A program made the position numbers and the translations under genes. Below are positions 18,118 through 27,316 of a stretch of 64,000 nt of DNA, one piece after another (within the stretch, counting starts at the first letter, position 1; every line of letters starts with the position of its first letter). Under the pieces are notes generated by a model. The model saw only the letters and a program-made list of their open reading frames with translations, made no database searches and was not told the origin of the DNA. Location of the stretch: the NCBI RefSeq assembly GCF_000013005.1, contig NC_007722.1, positions 1,245,501-1,309,500 on the forward strand. Reading direction: 5' to 3'. This stretch comes from Erythrobacter litoralis HTCC2594. Its GTDB lineage: Bacteria > Pseudomonadota > Alphaproteobacteria > Sphingomonadales > Sphingomonadaceae.

Positions 18118-19662
18118 GTGTCGAACATCCGCCACGCCCTAACCGTAAAGCGAGAAGACGATTTCGCTGCCTGGTATCAGGCAGTCATCGCCGAGGCCGA
18201 CCTTGCCGAAGAATCCGGCGTCCGCGGCTGCATGGTCATCAAGCCATGGGGCTACGGCATATGGGAACGCATCCAGCGCCTGCTCGACGACCGTATCAAG
18301 GCCACGGGCCATGAAAACGTTTACTTCCCGATCTTCATCCCGCTTTCCAATTTCGAGCGGGAGGCCGAGCATGTCGAGGGCTTTGCCAAGGAAATGGCAG
18401 TTGTCACTCACCACCGGCTGATCGGTGATGGCGAGGGCGGGTTGATCCCCGATCCCGAAGCCAAGCTGGAAGAGCCGCTCGTGGTGCGCCCCACATCGGA
18501 AACGATCTTCGGCGATGCCATGGCGCGCTGGATCCAAAGCTGGCGCGACCTGCCGTTGCTCACAAACCAATGGGCGAACGTCGTGCGCTGGGAAATGCGC
18601 ACCCGCATGTTTCTGCGCACCAGCGAGTTCCTCTGGCAGGAAGGGCATACCGCGCACGCCACCGCAGAGGAGGCCAAGGAACACACCCTGACGATGCTAG
18701 AGGTCTATCGTGCGCATGCCGAGGAAGATCTGGCACTTCCGGTTATCGCCGGCGAGAAACCCGAGAACGAGCGCTTCCCGGGAGCGGTCGAGACATGGTC
18801 GATCGAAGCCATGATGCAGGATGGCAAGGCGCTGCAGGCCGGGACCAGCCACTATCTCGGGACCAACTTTTCCGAAGCGGCAAACATCAAATTCCAGGAC
18901 CGAGAAGGCGGCGAAAAATATTGCCATACGACAAGCTGGGGCGTGTCGACCCGCATGATCGGCGGCGTCATCATGACCCATGGCGACGACGACGGGCTCA
19001 AGGTTCCGCCCAGGATCGCTCCGTACCAGGTCGTGATCCTGCCGATGCTCCGGGACAAGCCCGAAGACGACGCGCTGCTCGCCTATTGCGAAGACCTGCG
19101 CGGCAAACTCATCACTGAATCCGCGATGGGCGAACCCGTGCGCGTGCTGTTGGACAAGAAGCCGGGCAAGGCCGCTGCCAAGCGCTGGAACTGGGTGCGC
19201 AAGGGCGCGCCGATCGTAATCGAGGTCGGCGGCCGCGATATGGAGAATGGCGTTGTCAGCCTGCTGCGCCGCGACGAACTGTGGAACGAGGAAACCGGCA
19301 AGCCGGCGTTCCAGGCCCCCACACCGGCGCAATTGACGGATGAAATCGCTTCGATGCTGGATTCGATCCAGGCGGGCATGTTCGGCACGGCACAAACGTG
19401 GCGAAACGCCAATGTCATGAGCGGGTGCACATCTTTCGAGCAATTGCGCGACCATTATTCCGACGGCAAAAAACACGTCGGCTGGGTCGAGGTCCAGTGG
19501 TCGAAGCCTACCGGTCAGGAGCTCGAGAAAGTCGTCGAGAAGCTCAAGGACCTGAAGCTGACGATCCGCAACGTGCCGATGGATACTCCCGCGCCGACGG
19601 GCTCCTGCATCTTCACCGGCAAACCGGCGGTCGAGTGGATATACGTCGCAAAGGCATATTGA
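18118..19662 (+). CDS. proS: Prolyl-tRNA synthetase
   Basis: A 514-residue class II synthetase that charges tRNA-Pro. The N terminus reads SNIRHALTVKREDDF from the GTG at 18118. Motif 2 is in VVRWEMRTRMFLRTSEFLWQEGHT and motif 3 is represented by GGVIMTHGDDDGLKVPP. It lacks the YbaK-type editing insertion, as in the short eukaryote/archaeal-like ProS form, and the C terminus has CIFTGKPAVEWIYVAKAY. It follows phaR by 52 bp. Confidence 0.96.
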   Translation: MSNIRHALTVKREDDFAAWYQAVIAEADLAEESGVRGCMVIKPWGYGIWERIQRLLDDRIKATGHENVYFPIFIPLSNFEREAEHVEGFAKEMAVVTHHRLIGDGEGGLIPDPEAKLEEPLVVRPTSETIFGDAMARWIQSWRDLPLLTNQWANVVRWEMRTRMFLRTSEFLWQEGHTAHATAEEAKEHTLTMLEVYRAHAEEDLALPVIAGEKPENERFPGAVETWSIEAMMQDGKALQAGTSHYLGTNFSEAANIKFQDREGGEKYCHTTSWGVSTRMIGGVIMTHGDDDGLKVPPRIAPYQVVILPMLRDKPEDDALLAYCEDLRGKLITESAMGEPVRVLLDKKPGKAAAKRWNWVRKGAPIVIEVGGRDMENGVVSLLRRDELWNEETGKPAFQAPTPAQLTDEIASMLDSIQAGMFGTAQTWRNANVMSGCTSFEQLRDHYSDGKKHVGWVEVQWSKPTGQELEKVVEKLKDLKLTIRNVPMDTPAPTGSCIFTGKPAVEWIYVAKAY

Positions 19663-19694
19663 CCGCGGGCGTGGTGCGCGCCCATGATGCCGCC

Positions 19695-21113
19695 ATGCGC
19701 AAATTCCTGATTGTTACCACTTTCCTCGCCGCCCCGCTCGCGGCGCAGGACCATCCTGCCGATAAGGTCTCCGCCGAAAGGCTGCAGGCCGATGTGGAGA
19801 AGCTCGTCTCCTTCGGCACGCGGCACACCTTGTCGGAGCAGAACAATCCCGAGCGCGGGATCGGCGCAGCGGTCGACTGGGGTGCGGAAACATTTCGCGA
19901 GATCTCGGCGGAATGCGACGGCTGTCTCGAGGTGGTTCTGCCTGAAACTACCGTAGAGGGTCGACGCATCCCGACCCCGACGCGTTTGCGCAATGCGGTT
20001 GCGATCCAGAAAGGCACCGAGCGACCGGACGAGGTCGTCATCGTACAGGGCCATATCGACAGCCGCGTGACCGACCCGCTGGATTGGGAGAGCGATGCTC
20101 CGGGAGCGAACGACGATGGCTCTGGCACAGCGCTGGTGATCGAAGCCGCGCGCGTTCTGAGCGAGCGGCGCTATCCGACCACCATCATCTACGCGCTGCT
20201 TTCGGGTGAAGAGCAGGGCCTCTATGGCGGACGACTGATGGCCGATTGGGTCGAAAGCCAAGGATATACGGTCAAGGCTGTGCTCAATAACGACGTGGTG
20301 GGCAACAGTTGCGGCAGCGATGGTTTTTGCGATGCCGACAACGTCCGGGTTTTCTCCGAAGGGCCGCGGGCAGATCTCACCGAATCGATCCGCGCCGCGC
20401 AACGGCGTGAAGGCGGGGAGAACGACAGCCCGAGCCGCAACCTGTCGCGCTGGCTCGACGGCACGGCCGACGAAACCGAAGGTGGGCTCGATGTCCGGCA
20501 AATCTGGCGTGTCGACAGGATGGGGCGGGGCGGAGATCAGATACCCTTCCTCGAGAAGGGCTATCCCGCAGTGCGTATCACCGTTGCGGTCGAGGATTAC
20601 GAGCACCAGCACCAAGACCTGCGTGTCGAGGACGGTACCACCTACGGCGACACCGTGGACGAGATGGATTTCGATTATCTCGCCAAGGTCACGCAGCTCA
20701 ATGTGCGGGCTCTCGATCGACTTGCTCGAACACCGATGCCGCCCGCTCCTGTTGCGCGTGCCGCAGTGCAGACTTTCACCGAGATCGAATGGGCCCCGGT
20801 CAAAGGCGCGGATAGCTATCGCGTTGTCATGCGTCGCACCGATGCACCCTATTGGGACCCTGAGCAGGAGGTCGTGGTCGCGCAGGGCGGCGCGGAGGGC
20901 GCCAAGCCCATCGCGGGCAGTTTCGATCTCGATGGCAACATTCGCACGATGAGCGATTCCCAAACCAATGTCGTCACCTTCGGCGGTATTCGGGGGGACG
21001 ACTGGATTTTCGGCGTCAGCGCCTGCTCGGGCGACATGTGCAGCCCCGTTGCAAGCGCGGTGCCTGCCGGTTCGTTCGTGCCGATCGCTGAGGAAGGGGA
21101 TGACACCGCCTAG
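19695..21113 (+). CDS. Secreted M28-family zinc aminopeptidase
   Basis: A 472-residue exported protein (KFLIVTTFLAAPLAAQ signal). The co-catalytic zinc ligands of family M28 are visible: QGHIDSR, GANDDGSGT, LLSGEEQGLYGG, LNNDVVGNS and EHQHQDLR, with the catalytic Glu in GEEQG. A C-terminal beta-rich extension (about residues 350-470) resembles a fibronectin-type add-on (TFTEIEWAPVKGADSYRV). It likely removes N-terminal residues from peptides in the periplasm or medium. The specificity is unknown. Confidence 0.9.
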   Translation: MRKFLIVTTFLAAPLAAQDHPADKVSAERLQADVEKLVSFGTRHTLSEQNNPERGIGAAVDWGAETFREISAECDGCLEVVLPETTVEGRRIPTPTRLRNAVAIQKGTERPDEVVIVQGHIDSRVTDPLDWESDAPGANDDGSGTALVIEAARVLSERRYPTTIIYALLSGEEQGLYGGRLMADWVESQGYTVKAVLNNDVVGNSCGSDGFCDADNVRVFSEGPRADLTESIRAAQRREGGENDSPSRNLSRWLDGTADETEGGLDVRQIWRVDRMGRGGDQIPFLEKGYPAVRITVAVEDYEHQHQDLRVEDGTTYGDTVDEMDFDYLAKVTQLNVRALDRLARTPMPPAPVARAAVQTFTEIEWAPVKGADSYRVVMRRTDAPYWDPEQEVVVAQGGAEGAKPIAGSFDLDGNIRTMSDSQTNVVTFGGIRGDDWIFGVSACSGDMCSPVASAVPAGSFVPIAEEGDDTA

Positions 21114-21136
21114 GTCCGACCCCATATGGTCGGCAT

Positions 21137-23422
21137 ATGAACCAGAAGAAAAATAGAAAACCGCGCGCGCATGGAATGCCCTCGCGCGAGCAAGTCCTCG
21201 AATTCATCCAGTCCTCCGACACTCCCGCCGGCAAGCGCGAAATCGCCAAAGCGTTCGGGCTGAAAGGGCAGGAAAAGATCGGGCTCAAGCGCCTGCTCAA
21301 GGATATGGCCGAAGAAGGCCTCATCGACGGCAAGAAAACCGCCTATCATCGCATGGGCGGCGTGCCGAAAGTCACTGTCCTGCGCATTGTCGAAATCGAC
21401 GATGGCGAATCCGTCGCCGAGCCGGAAAACTGGAACCCCGATAGCGGCGAAAAGCCGCCGCGCCTGACTATAGTCGAAAGCAAGGGGGGTCGCGGCGGGA
21501 AGCGCATGCCCGCGCTGAAACGCGGAGACCGGGTCCTCGCCCGAACCGAAGAAAGCGGGAAGGGCTGGCGCGCCTATCCGATGAAAAAACTGCCGGCCCG
21601 AACCGAAGGGCTGATGGGCGTCGTCGAGATCGACAAGGCGGGCAAGGCATGGCTCGCCCCGATCGACAAGAAAGTGCGCAACTCGTCGCCCATAAGCGAC
21701 CTCAATGGTTCCGAGGATGGCGAGCTGGTGCTGGCCGAACCGGCTGGCAAGGGCCCGCGCTCGGGCGTCAACGTAACCGAAGTCGTCGGCGATCCCCTCG
21801 CGCCCAAGAGCTTCAGCCTGATCGCTATTGCCAAGCACGGCATCCCCCATGTCTTCCCCGAAGCTGCGCTGGAAGAAGCCCAACGCGCCGCGACGCTTCC
21901 GCTGAGCGAAGACAGGCGCGAGGACCTGCGCGATGTCCCGATTCTCGCGATCGATCCGGCCGATGCGCGCGATCATGACGATGCCATCTGGGCAGAGCCC
22001 GACGGCGAGGGCGGCTTCGACACCATCGTCGCGATTGCAGATGTGAGCTATTACGTCCGCCCGGGCGGCGCACTCGACCGCGAAGCGCGCAAGCGCGGCA
22101 ACTCGGTCTATTTCCCCGACCGCGTCGTCCCAATGCTGCCCGAGGTGCTGAGCGCCGATGCCTGCTCGCTCAAGCACGGGCAGGATCGCGCCGCGATGGC
22201 CTGTCACCTGAGGGTATCGGCTGAAGGGAAAGTCACCTCGTGGCGCTTCACCCGGGCGATCGTACGGCTCACGCACAATATCGCTTATGAGGACGCACAA
22301 GCGGCCATCGACAGCGGCGATGCTAGCACGGAATTGCAGAACCTCTGGGCCTGCTGGCGCGCGCTCGAGAAGGCGCGTCATGCGCGCGACCCGCTCGAGC
22401 TGGAATTGCCCGAGCGCCGCGTGGTGCTCGACGACGAGGGCCAGATCGCGGACATCGCAGTGCGCGAACGGCTCGATGCGCATCGTGTGGTCGAGGATTT
22501 CATGATCGCGGCCAATGTCGCGGCGGCTAAGGCGCTCGAGGCCAAGACCGCGCCGGTGGTCTATCGCATTCATGAACCGCCCAGTCGGGAGAAGCTGATC
22601 GCACTGCGAGACTACCTCGCGACGCAGGACCGCAAGCTCGCCCTGGGTCAAGTGGTGACGCCGACCCTTTTCAACCGGTTTCTCAAAGACGTGTCGGACG
22701 AGACAGAGCGGGCGCTGCTCATGGAAGCTGTGCTGCGCAGCCAGACACAGGCCTATTACGGGCCGAACAATGCCGGCCATTTCGGCCTCGCGCTCGGCTC
22801 CTATGCGCATTTCACCTCGCCGATCCGGCGCTATTCCGATTTGCTGGTGCATCGCGCGCTGGTCGACGCTTACGGGCTGGAGCAACCCAAGCCCGCGAAG
22901 GGCCTGCCGGATGCCTCTGGCCTGTCGGACCGGGACCGGCAGGATCTCCAGCAGATTACCGATGCCATAAGCACCACCGAGCGGCGCGCGATGGAAGCCG
23001 AGCGCGACACGATCGACCGCTATGTCGCAGCGTATCTCGCGCAGCACGTCGGCAAGACATTTCAGACCCGCATCACCGGGGTGCAAAACTTTGGTTTTTT
23101 TGCGACGATTCTGAATCTCGGTGGTGACGGACTGGTGCCCGTTTCGACGCTCGGGCGCGAGTATTATCGCTACGACGAGGCGGCACAGGCGCTGGTCGGC
23201 GAAGACAGCGGCAAACGCTACGACGTCGCGCAAAAACTGGAGCTGAAACTGGCGGAAGCCAATCCGCTCACGGGTGCCCTCAAGTTCGAACCGCTGGATG
23301 ACGAGAGCGGGAATGCGGAAAGACGCGGCCAACAAGCTGCGCCGCGCGAGAAGGGCAAGTCTAAGCAGGGAAACCGTGGCCGCCCCAAAAATATTCGTCA
23401 TCAGGGCAGGCGCCGCAAATAG
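21137..23422 (+). CDS. rnr: Ribonuclease R (RNB/S1 3'-5' exoribonuclease)
   Basis: A 761-residue protein with an N-terminal winged-helix/OB region, then the RNB catalytic domain starting at LAIDPADARDHDDAIWAE, whose aspartates bind Mg2+. The downstream FGLALGSYAHFTSPIRRYSDLLVHRAL and the S1 domain near residue 640 (TRITGVQNFGFFATIL) are also present. The tail is lysine/arginine-rich (KSKQGNRGRPKNIRHQGRRRK region). RNase R degrades structured RNA in quality control and cold shock. It is preceded by the M28 gene with 23 bp between and is probably independent. Confidence 0.97.
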   Translation: MNQKKNRKPRAHGMPSREQVLEFIQSSDTPAGKREIAKAFGLKGQEKIGLKRLLKDMAEEGLIDGKKTAYHRMGGVPKVTVLRIVEIDDGESVAEPENWNPDSGEKPPRLTIVESKGGRGGKRMPALKRGDRVLARTEESGKGWRAYPMKKLPARTEGLMGVVEIDKAGKAWLAPIDKKVRNSSPISDLNGSEDGELVLAEPAGKGPRSGVNVTEVVGDPLAPKSFSLIAIAKHGIPHVFPEAALEEAQRAATLPLSEDRREDLRDVPILAIDPADARDHDDAIWAEPDGEGGFDTIVAIADVSYYVRPGGALDREARKRGNSVYFPDRVVPMLPEVLSADACSLKHGQDRAAMACHLRVSAEGKVTSWRFTRAIVRLTHNIAYEDAQAAIDSGDASTELQNLWACWRALEKARHARDPLELELPERRVVLDDEGQIADIAVRERLDAHRVVEDFMIAANVAAAKALEAKTAPVVYRIHEPPSREKLIALRDYLATQDRKLALGQVVTPTLFNRFLKDVSDETERALLMEAVLRSQTQAYYGPNNAGHFGLALGSYAHFTSPIRRYSDLLVHRALVDAYGLEQPKPAKGLPDASGLSDRDRQDLQQITDAISTTERRAMEAERDTIDRYVAAYLAQHVGKTFQTRITGVQNFGFFATILNLGGDGLVPVSTLGREYYRYDEAAQALVGEDSGKRYDVAQKLELKLAEANPLTGALKFEPLDDESGNAERRGQQAAPREKGKSKQGNRGRPKNIRHQGRRRK

Positions 23423-23476
23423 GTCGGAACAGCACAGGCGCGGGGGCCGTTATCCGAGCAAAGGAGAAATATACCG

Positions 23477-23992
23477 ATGCTCAAGCCAGGCCAGAAAGTC
23501 CCCGATCTCGAATTGCCCCTCACCATCGATGCGAAGTTTCAGCTCTCGGCACAAAGTCCAGATGCCTTCACAATGCTGGTTTTCTATCGCGGCAAGCATT
23601 GCCCGATCTGCAAAAAGTATCTGACCGAACTGAGCGGCAAGCTCGACGACTTCACGAAGCGAGGTGTGAACGTCTTCGCGGTGTCCATGGACAACGAAGA
23701 GCGCGCGCAGGTCGTCCACCGGAAGTGGGAGACCGGCGATGTCCCGCTGGCATGGAACCTCTCCGAAGAGCAGGCTCGCGAATGGGGCCTCTACATATCG
23801 GAAAAGCGTCCCGACAGCGACGAACCCGAGATGTTTTCGGAACCTGGCCTGTTCCTGGTCCGCCCCGACATGACGCTGTATTTCGCCGAAACGCAGAGCG
23901 CGCCGTTCACGCGTCCGCCGCTCGACGAATTGCTCCAAGCCGTCGCTTTCATCCAGGAGAAAAATTATCCGGCGCGCGGTACACTGACCTGA
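23477..23992 (+). CDS. Peroxiredoxin-like (AhpC/TSA) thioredoxin-fold protein
   Basis: A 171-residue thioredoxin-fold protein. It has the peroxiredoxin-like FYRGKHCPICKKYLTEL motif, with a CxxC pair at about residues 41-44 where classical peroxiredoxins have a single Thr-x-x-Cys. This subgroup is expected to reduce thiols or peroxides; the exact substrate is unknown. Further marks are VFAVSMDNEERA and PGLFLVRPDMTLYF. An AAGGAG ribosome-binding site lies ten bases before the ATG. It converges on the universal stress protein gene. Confidence 0.88.
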   Translation: MLKPGQKVPDLELPLTIDAKFQLSAQSPDAFTMLVFYRGKHCPICKKYLTELSGKLDDFTKRGVNVFAVSMDNEERAQVVHRKWETGDVPLAWNLSEEQAREWGLYISEKRPDSDEPEMFSEPGLFLVRPDMTLYFAETQSAPFTRPPLDELLQAVAFIQEKNYPARGTLT

Positions 23993-23996
23993 TGGA

Positions 23997-24446
23997 TCAG
24001 GCCATGCGGTCGATATCGTCCATGCCGAAGATGCCCGGAATGATATAGAGCGGGCAGGGCAGGTCGCAGGATGCGGCGCTGAAATGTGTCACCAGCGGGC
24101 CGGGGGTGTTTTCGCCCGAGGCGAGCACGAGCGCGGCCACCTCCGGATGGTCCGCGAGGTATTCCTTGATCACCGCCTGCCCTTCGCCGACGCGCACCGA
24201 AATCGTCGGCATTTTGCCGCTTTCGCTGAAGAGATTGCCGGCGGCACTGGCGGCGACAGCCTCCGCACGATCGCGCGCCTCTTGCTCGATCGTTGCTTGC
24301 ACGCCGCCAAAGGCATTGAAGTTCTGCGGCTGGACCAGGGCCAGGATATGAACGGCACTGCCCGTCGCAGCCGCGCGGCGCGAGGCGAAGCGGAGCGCTT
24401 TGCGCGCTTCGTCGGTCTCGTCCATGATCACCATGTAAACGCGCAT
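23997..24446 (-). CDS. Universal stress protein (UspA family)
   Basis: A 149-residue Usp: [20 protein letters not shown] at the start, a central [14 protein letters not shown], and [20 protein letters not shown], which corresponds to the ATP-binding loop of the family in altered form (the typical G-x2-G-x9-G-S/T is only partly kept). It ends in [11 protein letters not shown]. The ATG at 24446 was preferred over an upstream frame extension because it gives the family N terminus. The gene is divergent from pdhC. Confidence 0.82.
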   Translation of the reverse strand: MRVYMVIMDETDEARKALRFASRRAAATGSAVHILALVQPQNFNAFGGVQATIEQEARDRAEAVAASAAGNLFSESGKMPTISVRVGEGQAVIKEYLADHPEVAALVLASGENTPGPLVTHFSAASCDLPCPLYIIPGIFGMDDIDRMA

Positions 24447-24609
24447 CGGGTTCCCCTCTCGACGGTTTCTATCCGTTGAAATCGTATGCATTTCAAGATG
24501 CGGCGCAGTTTGTCCGAAGAACCTTGCCGTGCCCGCCCAAATTGGCCAAAGCGTAGCGGAATTCGCGCTTCAGAGCGCGCAGCCCAGCGAAGGACCTGCA
24601 GACCCGCCT

Positions 24610-25923
24610 ATGCCGACACCGATCAAGATGCCCGCGCTTTCGCCGACGATGGAGGAAGGCACGCTCGCCAAATGGCTGGTCAAGGTCGGCGATACAATCG
24701 GTGCGGGCGACATCATGGCCGAGATCGAAACCGACAAGGCCACGATGGAGTTCGAGGCTGTCGACGAAGGTACTGTAGCCGAAATCCTGATCGACGAAGG
24801 CAGCGAGAACGTGAAGGTCGGCGAGGTCATCATGATCCTCGCGGAAGAGGGCGAGGACATCGAGGAGGCCAAGGCGGCGGCACCGCAAAAGTCCGATGCG
24901 ACCTCAGAGACCGTTCGGGCTGAGCCAGTCGAGGCCCTGTCCTCCACTTCCGCCCCGCCTGCAACGAAAAAGGACGACCCTTCGACAGGCTCAGGGCGAA
25001 CGGAAAGTGGCGGGTCTGCCAGTTCCTCGGGCGATCGCATCATCGCCTCACCGCTGGCCAAGCGGATTGCCGAGCAGAAAGGTCTCGATCTTTCGACCGT
25101 CACCGGCAGCGGCCCGAATGGCCGGATCATCAAAGCCGATGTCGAAGGAGCGGAAGCGGGCGAGGCTCCCGACAAGGCTGATGCTCCGGCTCCAGCACAG
25201 GCCAAGCAACCGTCCCTGGGCGGCGATCTCGATGCGCCCTACGAGGCCGAAAAGCTCAACAACGTCCGCAAGGTCATTGCGCGCCGCCTGACCGAAGCGA
25301 AGCAGACCATTCCGCATATCTACTTGACCGTGGACGTGCGGCTGGATGCGCTGCTGGACCTGCGCAAGCAGTTGAACGCCTCACTCGAAGCCGATGGGGT
25401 CAAGCTCTCAGTCAACGACCTGCTGATCAAAGCGCTCGCTCGCGCGCTCCAGCGCGTGCCCAAGTGCAACGTCAGCTTCCAGGGCGACGAGCTCTATCAA
25501 TACACCCGCGAGGACATCTCCGTGGCGGTGGCCGCGCCTTCTGGTCTCATCACGCCGATCATCCGCGATGCCGGTCGCAAGGGCCTCGCGCAGATCAGTA
25601 CCGAAATGAAAGAACTCGCCGGCAAGGCGAAGGACGGCAAGCTGCAGCCGCAGGAATACCAGGGCGGCACCGCCTCGCTGTCCAATCTCGGCATGTTCGG
25701 CACCAAGCAGTTCGATGCAGTGATCAATCCGCCACAGGCCATGATCCTCGCCGTGGGCGCAGGCGAGCAGCGCCCGCATGTCATCGACGGCGCACTCGGC
25801 GTCGCCATGGTGATGAGCGCCACCGGCAGCTTCGACCACCGCGCCATCGACGGCGCAGACGGCGCGCAACTGATGGAGGCGTTCCAGCAGCTGTGCGAGA
25901 ACCCGATGGGGCTGGTGGTTTAA
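24610..25923 (+). CDS. pdhC: Pyruvate dehydrogenase E2 (dihydrolipoyl acetyltransferase)
   Basis: A 437-residue E2. The lipoyl domain (residues 1-80) has [16 protein letters not shown] with the lipoylated Lys. A peripheral subunit-binding domain ([15 protein letters not shown], then [16 protein letters not shown]) follows. The catalytic domain ends with [16 protein letters not shown] carrying the active His. It transfers acetyl from E1 to CoA, and E3 (lpdA) is encoded 1.4 kb downstream. The Pro/Ala-rich hinge between domains 1 and 2 contains the translation of a palindromic repeat (24911-25003). The ATG at 24610 gives the canonical [17 protein letters not shown] start. Confidence 0.96.
   Translation: MPTPIKMPALSPTMEEGTLAKWLVKVGDTIGAGDIMAEIETDKATMEFEAVDEGTVAEILIDEGSENVKVGEVIMILAEEGEDIEEAKAAAPQKSDATSETVRAEPVEALSSTSAPPATKKDDPSTGSGRTESGGSASSSGDRIIASPLAKRIAEQKGLDLSTVTGSGPNGRIIKADVEGAEAGEAPDKADAPAPAQAKQPSLGGDLDAPYEAEKLNNVRKVIARRLTEAKQTIPHIYLTVDVRLDALLDLRKQLNASLEADGVKLSVNDLLIKALARALQRVPKCNVSFQGDELYQYTREDISVAVAAPSGLITPIIRDAGRKGLAQISTEMKELAGKAKDGKLQPQEYQGGTASLSNLGMFGTKQFDAVINPPQAMILAVGAGEQRPHVIDGALGVAMVMSATGSFDHRAIDGADGAQLMEAFQQLCENPMGLVV
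24911..25003 (+). repeat. Imperfect palindromic repeat inside the pdhC hinge
   Basis: Two 26-base arms (24911-24936 and 24978-25003) are inverted copies with 20 of 26 positions matching, the cores being GCTGAGCC and GGCTCAGG. They flank 41 bases and are read in frame as [10 protein letters not shown] and [10 protein letters not shown]. The arms resemble the dispersed extragenic palindromes of sphingomonads, here inside a gene. Confidence 0.75.
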
Positions 25924-25926
25924 CTA

Positions 25927-26508
25927 GTGGACCTCGTCCCCTTAATTGCCGCAGGAATTGGGTTTTCCGGCTTGCTGTTAGGCCTGATCCTCAGACCTTG
26001 GGTAGAGGAATGGTTCGCTCGCCGAAAAAAGACAATTCATGTCAGAATTAGCGAGCCGAGTGTCTTTCGAGCTCCACATGAGAAGGTACTTCTCAAATGG
26101 GAAAACGAAACCCTCTCAAAGATTCATCAGACAGGTTTCACAGTAAGCAACCTCACTGGCCGCACACTTCGCGGTGTAAGTTTAGAGGTCCAAGCGCCCA
26201 ATCCAATTGGCAAAAAGGATTTCTATTCGGTCTATCTAAGTGAGGGCTCCGGATGTCGATGGGAAGAAGTTGATTACGACGCTGCGGGATCGCTCTTTGA
26301 GTTTGAATACCTCCAGCCGAAAGCCGAAGTGCAAGGATCAATGATTTCAACTTACACAGACCAAATTGAATTCGTGTCTCACGACGATTTCGAAGTGCGG
26401 GTCATTCCATACAAGCTTGGGACAGGTTGGTATCGATACTTTGCCGGCGCAGCATCCGCTGCTGCCTTAGCATCTTTCTCAACAGCGTTGGTTGCTGCAC
26501 TATCATGA
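25927..26508 (+). CDS. Hypothetical membrane-anchored protein, lower-GC orphan
   Basis: A 193-residue protein that I do not recognise. An N-terminal hydrophobic segment (LIAAGIGFSGLLLGLIL) is followed by a basic patch (ARRKK), a soluble beta-rich middle, and a second hydrophobic stretch at the C terminus (YFAGAASAAALASFSTALVAALS). The start GTG is three bases after the pdhC stop. Base composition is roughly half GC in lines I counted, well below its neighbours. Its TGA overlaps the next ATG (ATGA). It therefore sits as an inserted gene in the pdhC-lpdA interval. Confidence 0.65.
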   Translation: MDLVPLIAAGIGFSGLLLGLILRPWVEEWFARRKKTIHVRISEPSVFRAPHEKVLLKWENETLSKIHQTGFTVSNLTGRTLRGVSLEVQAPNPIGKKDFYSVYLSEGSGCRWEEVDYDAAGSLFEFEYLQPKAEVQGSMISTYTDQIEFVSHDDFEVRVIPYKLGTGWYRYFAGAASAAALASFSTALVAALS

Positions 26509-26894
26509 AAATGACTACTCGCGACCCACTTATCCGTAGCACCGCCATGCCTGCCGATACCAATCCGTACGGCGGAATCTTCGGCGGCTGGCTCATGAGC
26601 CAGATGGCGCTGGGCGCAGGCGCGCTGGCTTCTCGCGAGGGGCGGGGCAAGGCAGTGGTCGTGTCGGCCACGGATTTTGCTTTCCCGGGCGCTATGGCCG
26701 TCGGGGACGAATTGTCGGTCTATTGTGGTGTCCTCGCCACCGGCACCACCTCGCTGACCATCGCTGCCGAAGCCATCGCCCGCGAGCGCAATGGCGAAGC
26801 TACCACCAAAGTTGCGCAGGGAACCTTCAAGTTCGTGCTGCTCGATGAGAATGACCGGCCGCGCAATGTAGCGGCATTGGAGATCGAGAAGTGA
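26505..26894 (+). CDS. Hotdog-fold acyl-CoA thioesterase (YciA-like)
   Basis: A 129-residue single hotdog protein of the acyl-CoA hydrolase type, hydrolysing acyl-CoA to free acid and CoA. It has the N-terminal TNPYGGIFGGWLMSQMALGAG and the later VVVSATDFAFPGAMAVGDEL. The ATG at 26505 overlaps the preceding stop by four bases, and its own stop overlaps the next GTG, so the three genes 25927-27289 are translationally linked. The substrate is unknown. Confidence 0.88.
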   Translation: MKMTTRDPLIRSTAMPADTNPYGGIFGGWLMSQMALGAGALASREGRGKAVVVSATDFAFPGAMAVGDELSVYCGVLATGTTSLTIAAEAIARERNGEATTKVAQGTFKFVLLDENDRPRNVAALEIEK

Positions 26895-27289
26895 TCGCCG
26901 CGCTTGTTCTCGCCCTCAGTCCGGTTGCCGGGCCACCCGCGCCGGAGGCAGAAACGTTTCCGGAAGCACGAGCACCGATGATCGGGCTCGACGGACCGGA
27001 ATTCGATGCGTGCGGCGGTCTGGGTCGAATTGGCGGGGCCTATCGCAAGCAGGCGATCCGCAACGCGCCTAGCGAAAGAGCCAAGACCAGCGAGACGCTC
27101 GAAGCGAGCACCATGGTCTGGCTCTGCGAAGCCAAGGGCGACTGGCAAGGCATCGTCTATGCCAGCGGCGAGTTCCAGGACACCGCCGATTGCCGCGTCA
27201 GCAACCCGGTCGCCGAGCCGCGCCCCTATGATGGGCCGTGCCGCATGGGCTGGGTGCTGGCGAAGGATGTGGACTTTCTTGCCGGGTGA
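26891..27289 (+). CDS. Exported SH3-type domain protein
   Basis: A 132-residue protein with a hydrophobic leader (LVLALSPVAGPPAPEAE) and an SH3-like beta domain: EASTMVWLCEAKGDWQGIVY and CRMGWVLAKDVDFLAG. Four cysteines (CGG, LCE, DCR, PCR) suggest disulfides in the periplasm. The start is a GTG in a GTGA overlap with the thioesterase. The function is unknown; bacterial SH3 domains often bind cell-wall peptides. Confidence 0.68.
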   Translation: MIAALVLALSPVAGPPAPEAETFPEARAPMIGLDGPEFDACGGLGRIGGAYRKQAIRNAPSERAKTSETLEASTMVWLCEAKGDWQGIVYASGEFQDTADCRVSNPVAEPRPYDGPCRMGWVLAKDVDFLAG

Positions 27290-27316
27290 ACGGCGACACA
27301 CGCGTTTGGAGTGAGA

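Noticed and set aside
21110..23401. A 763-codon minus-strand frame opposite rnr.
   Set aside because: Same reason: shadow of a well-supported RNase R gene with all motifs on the plus strand.
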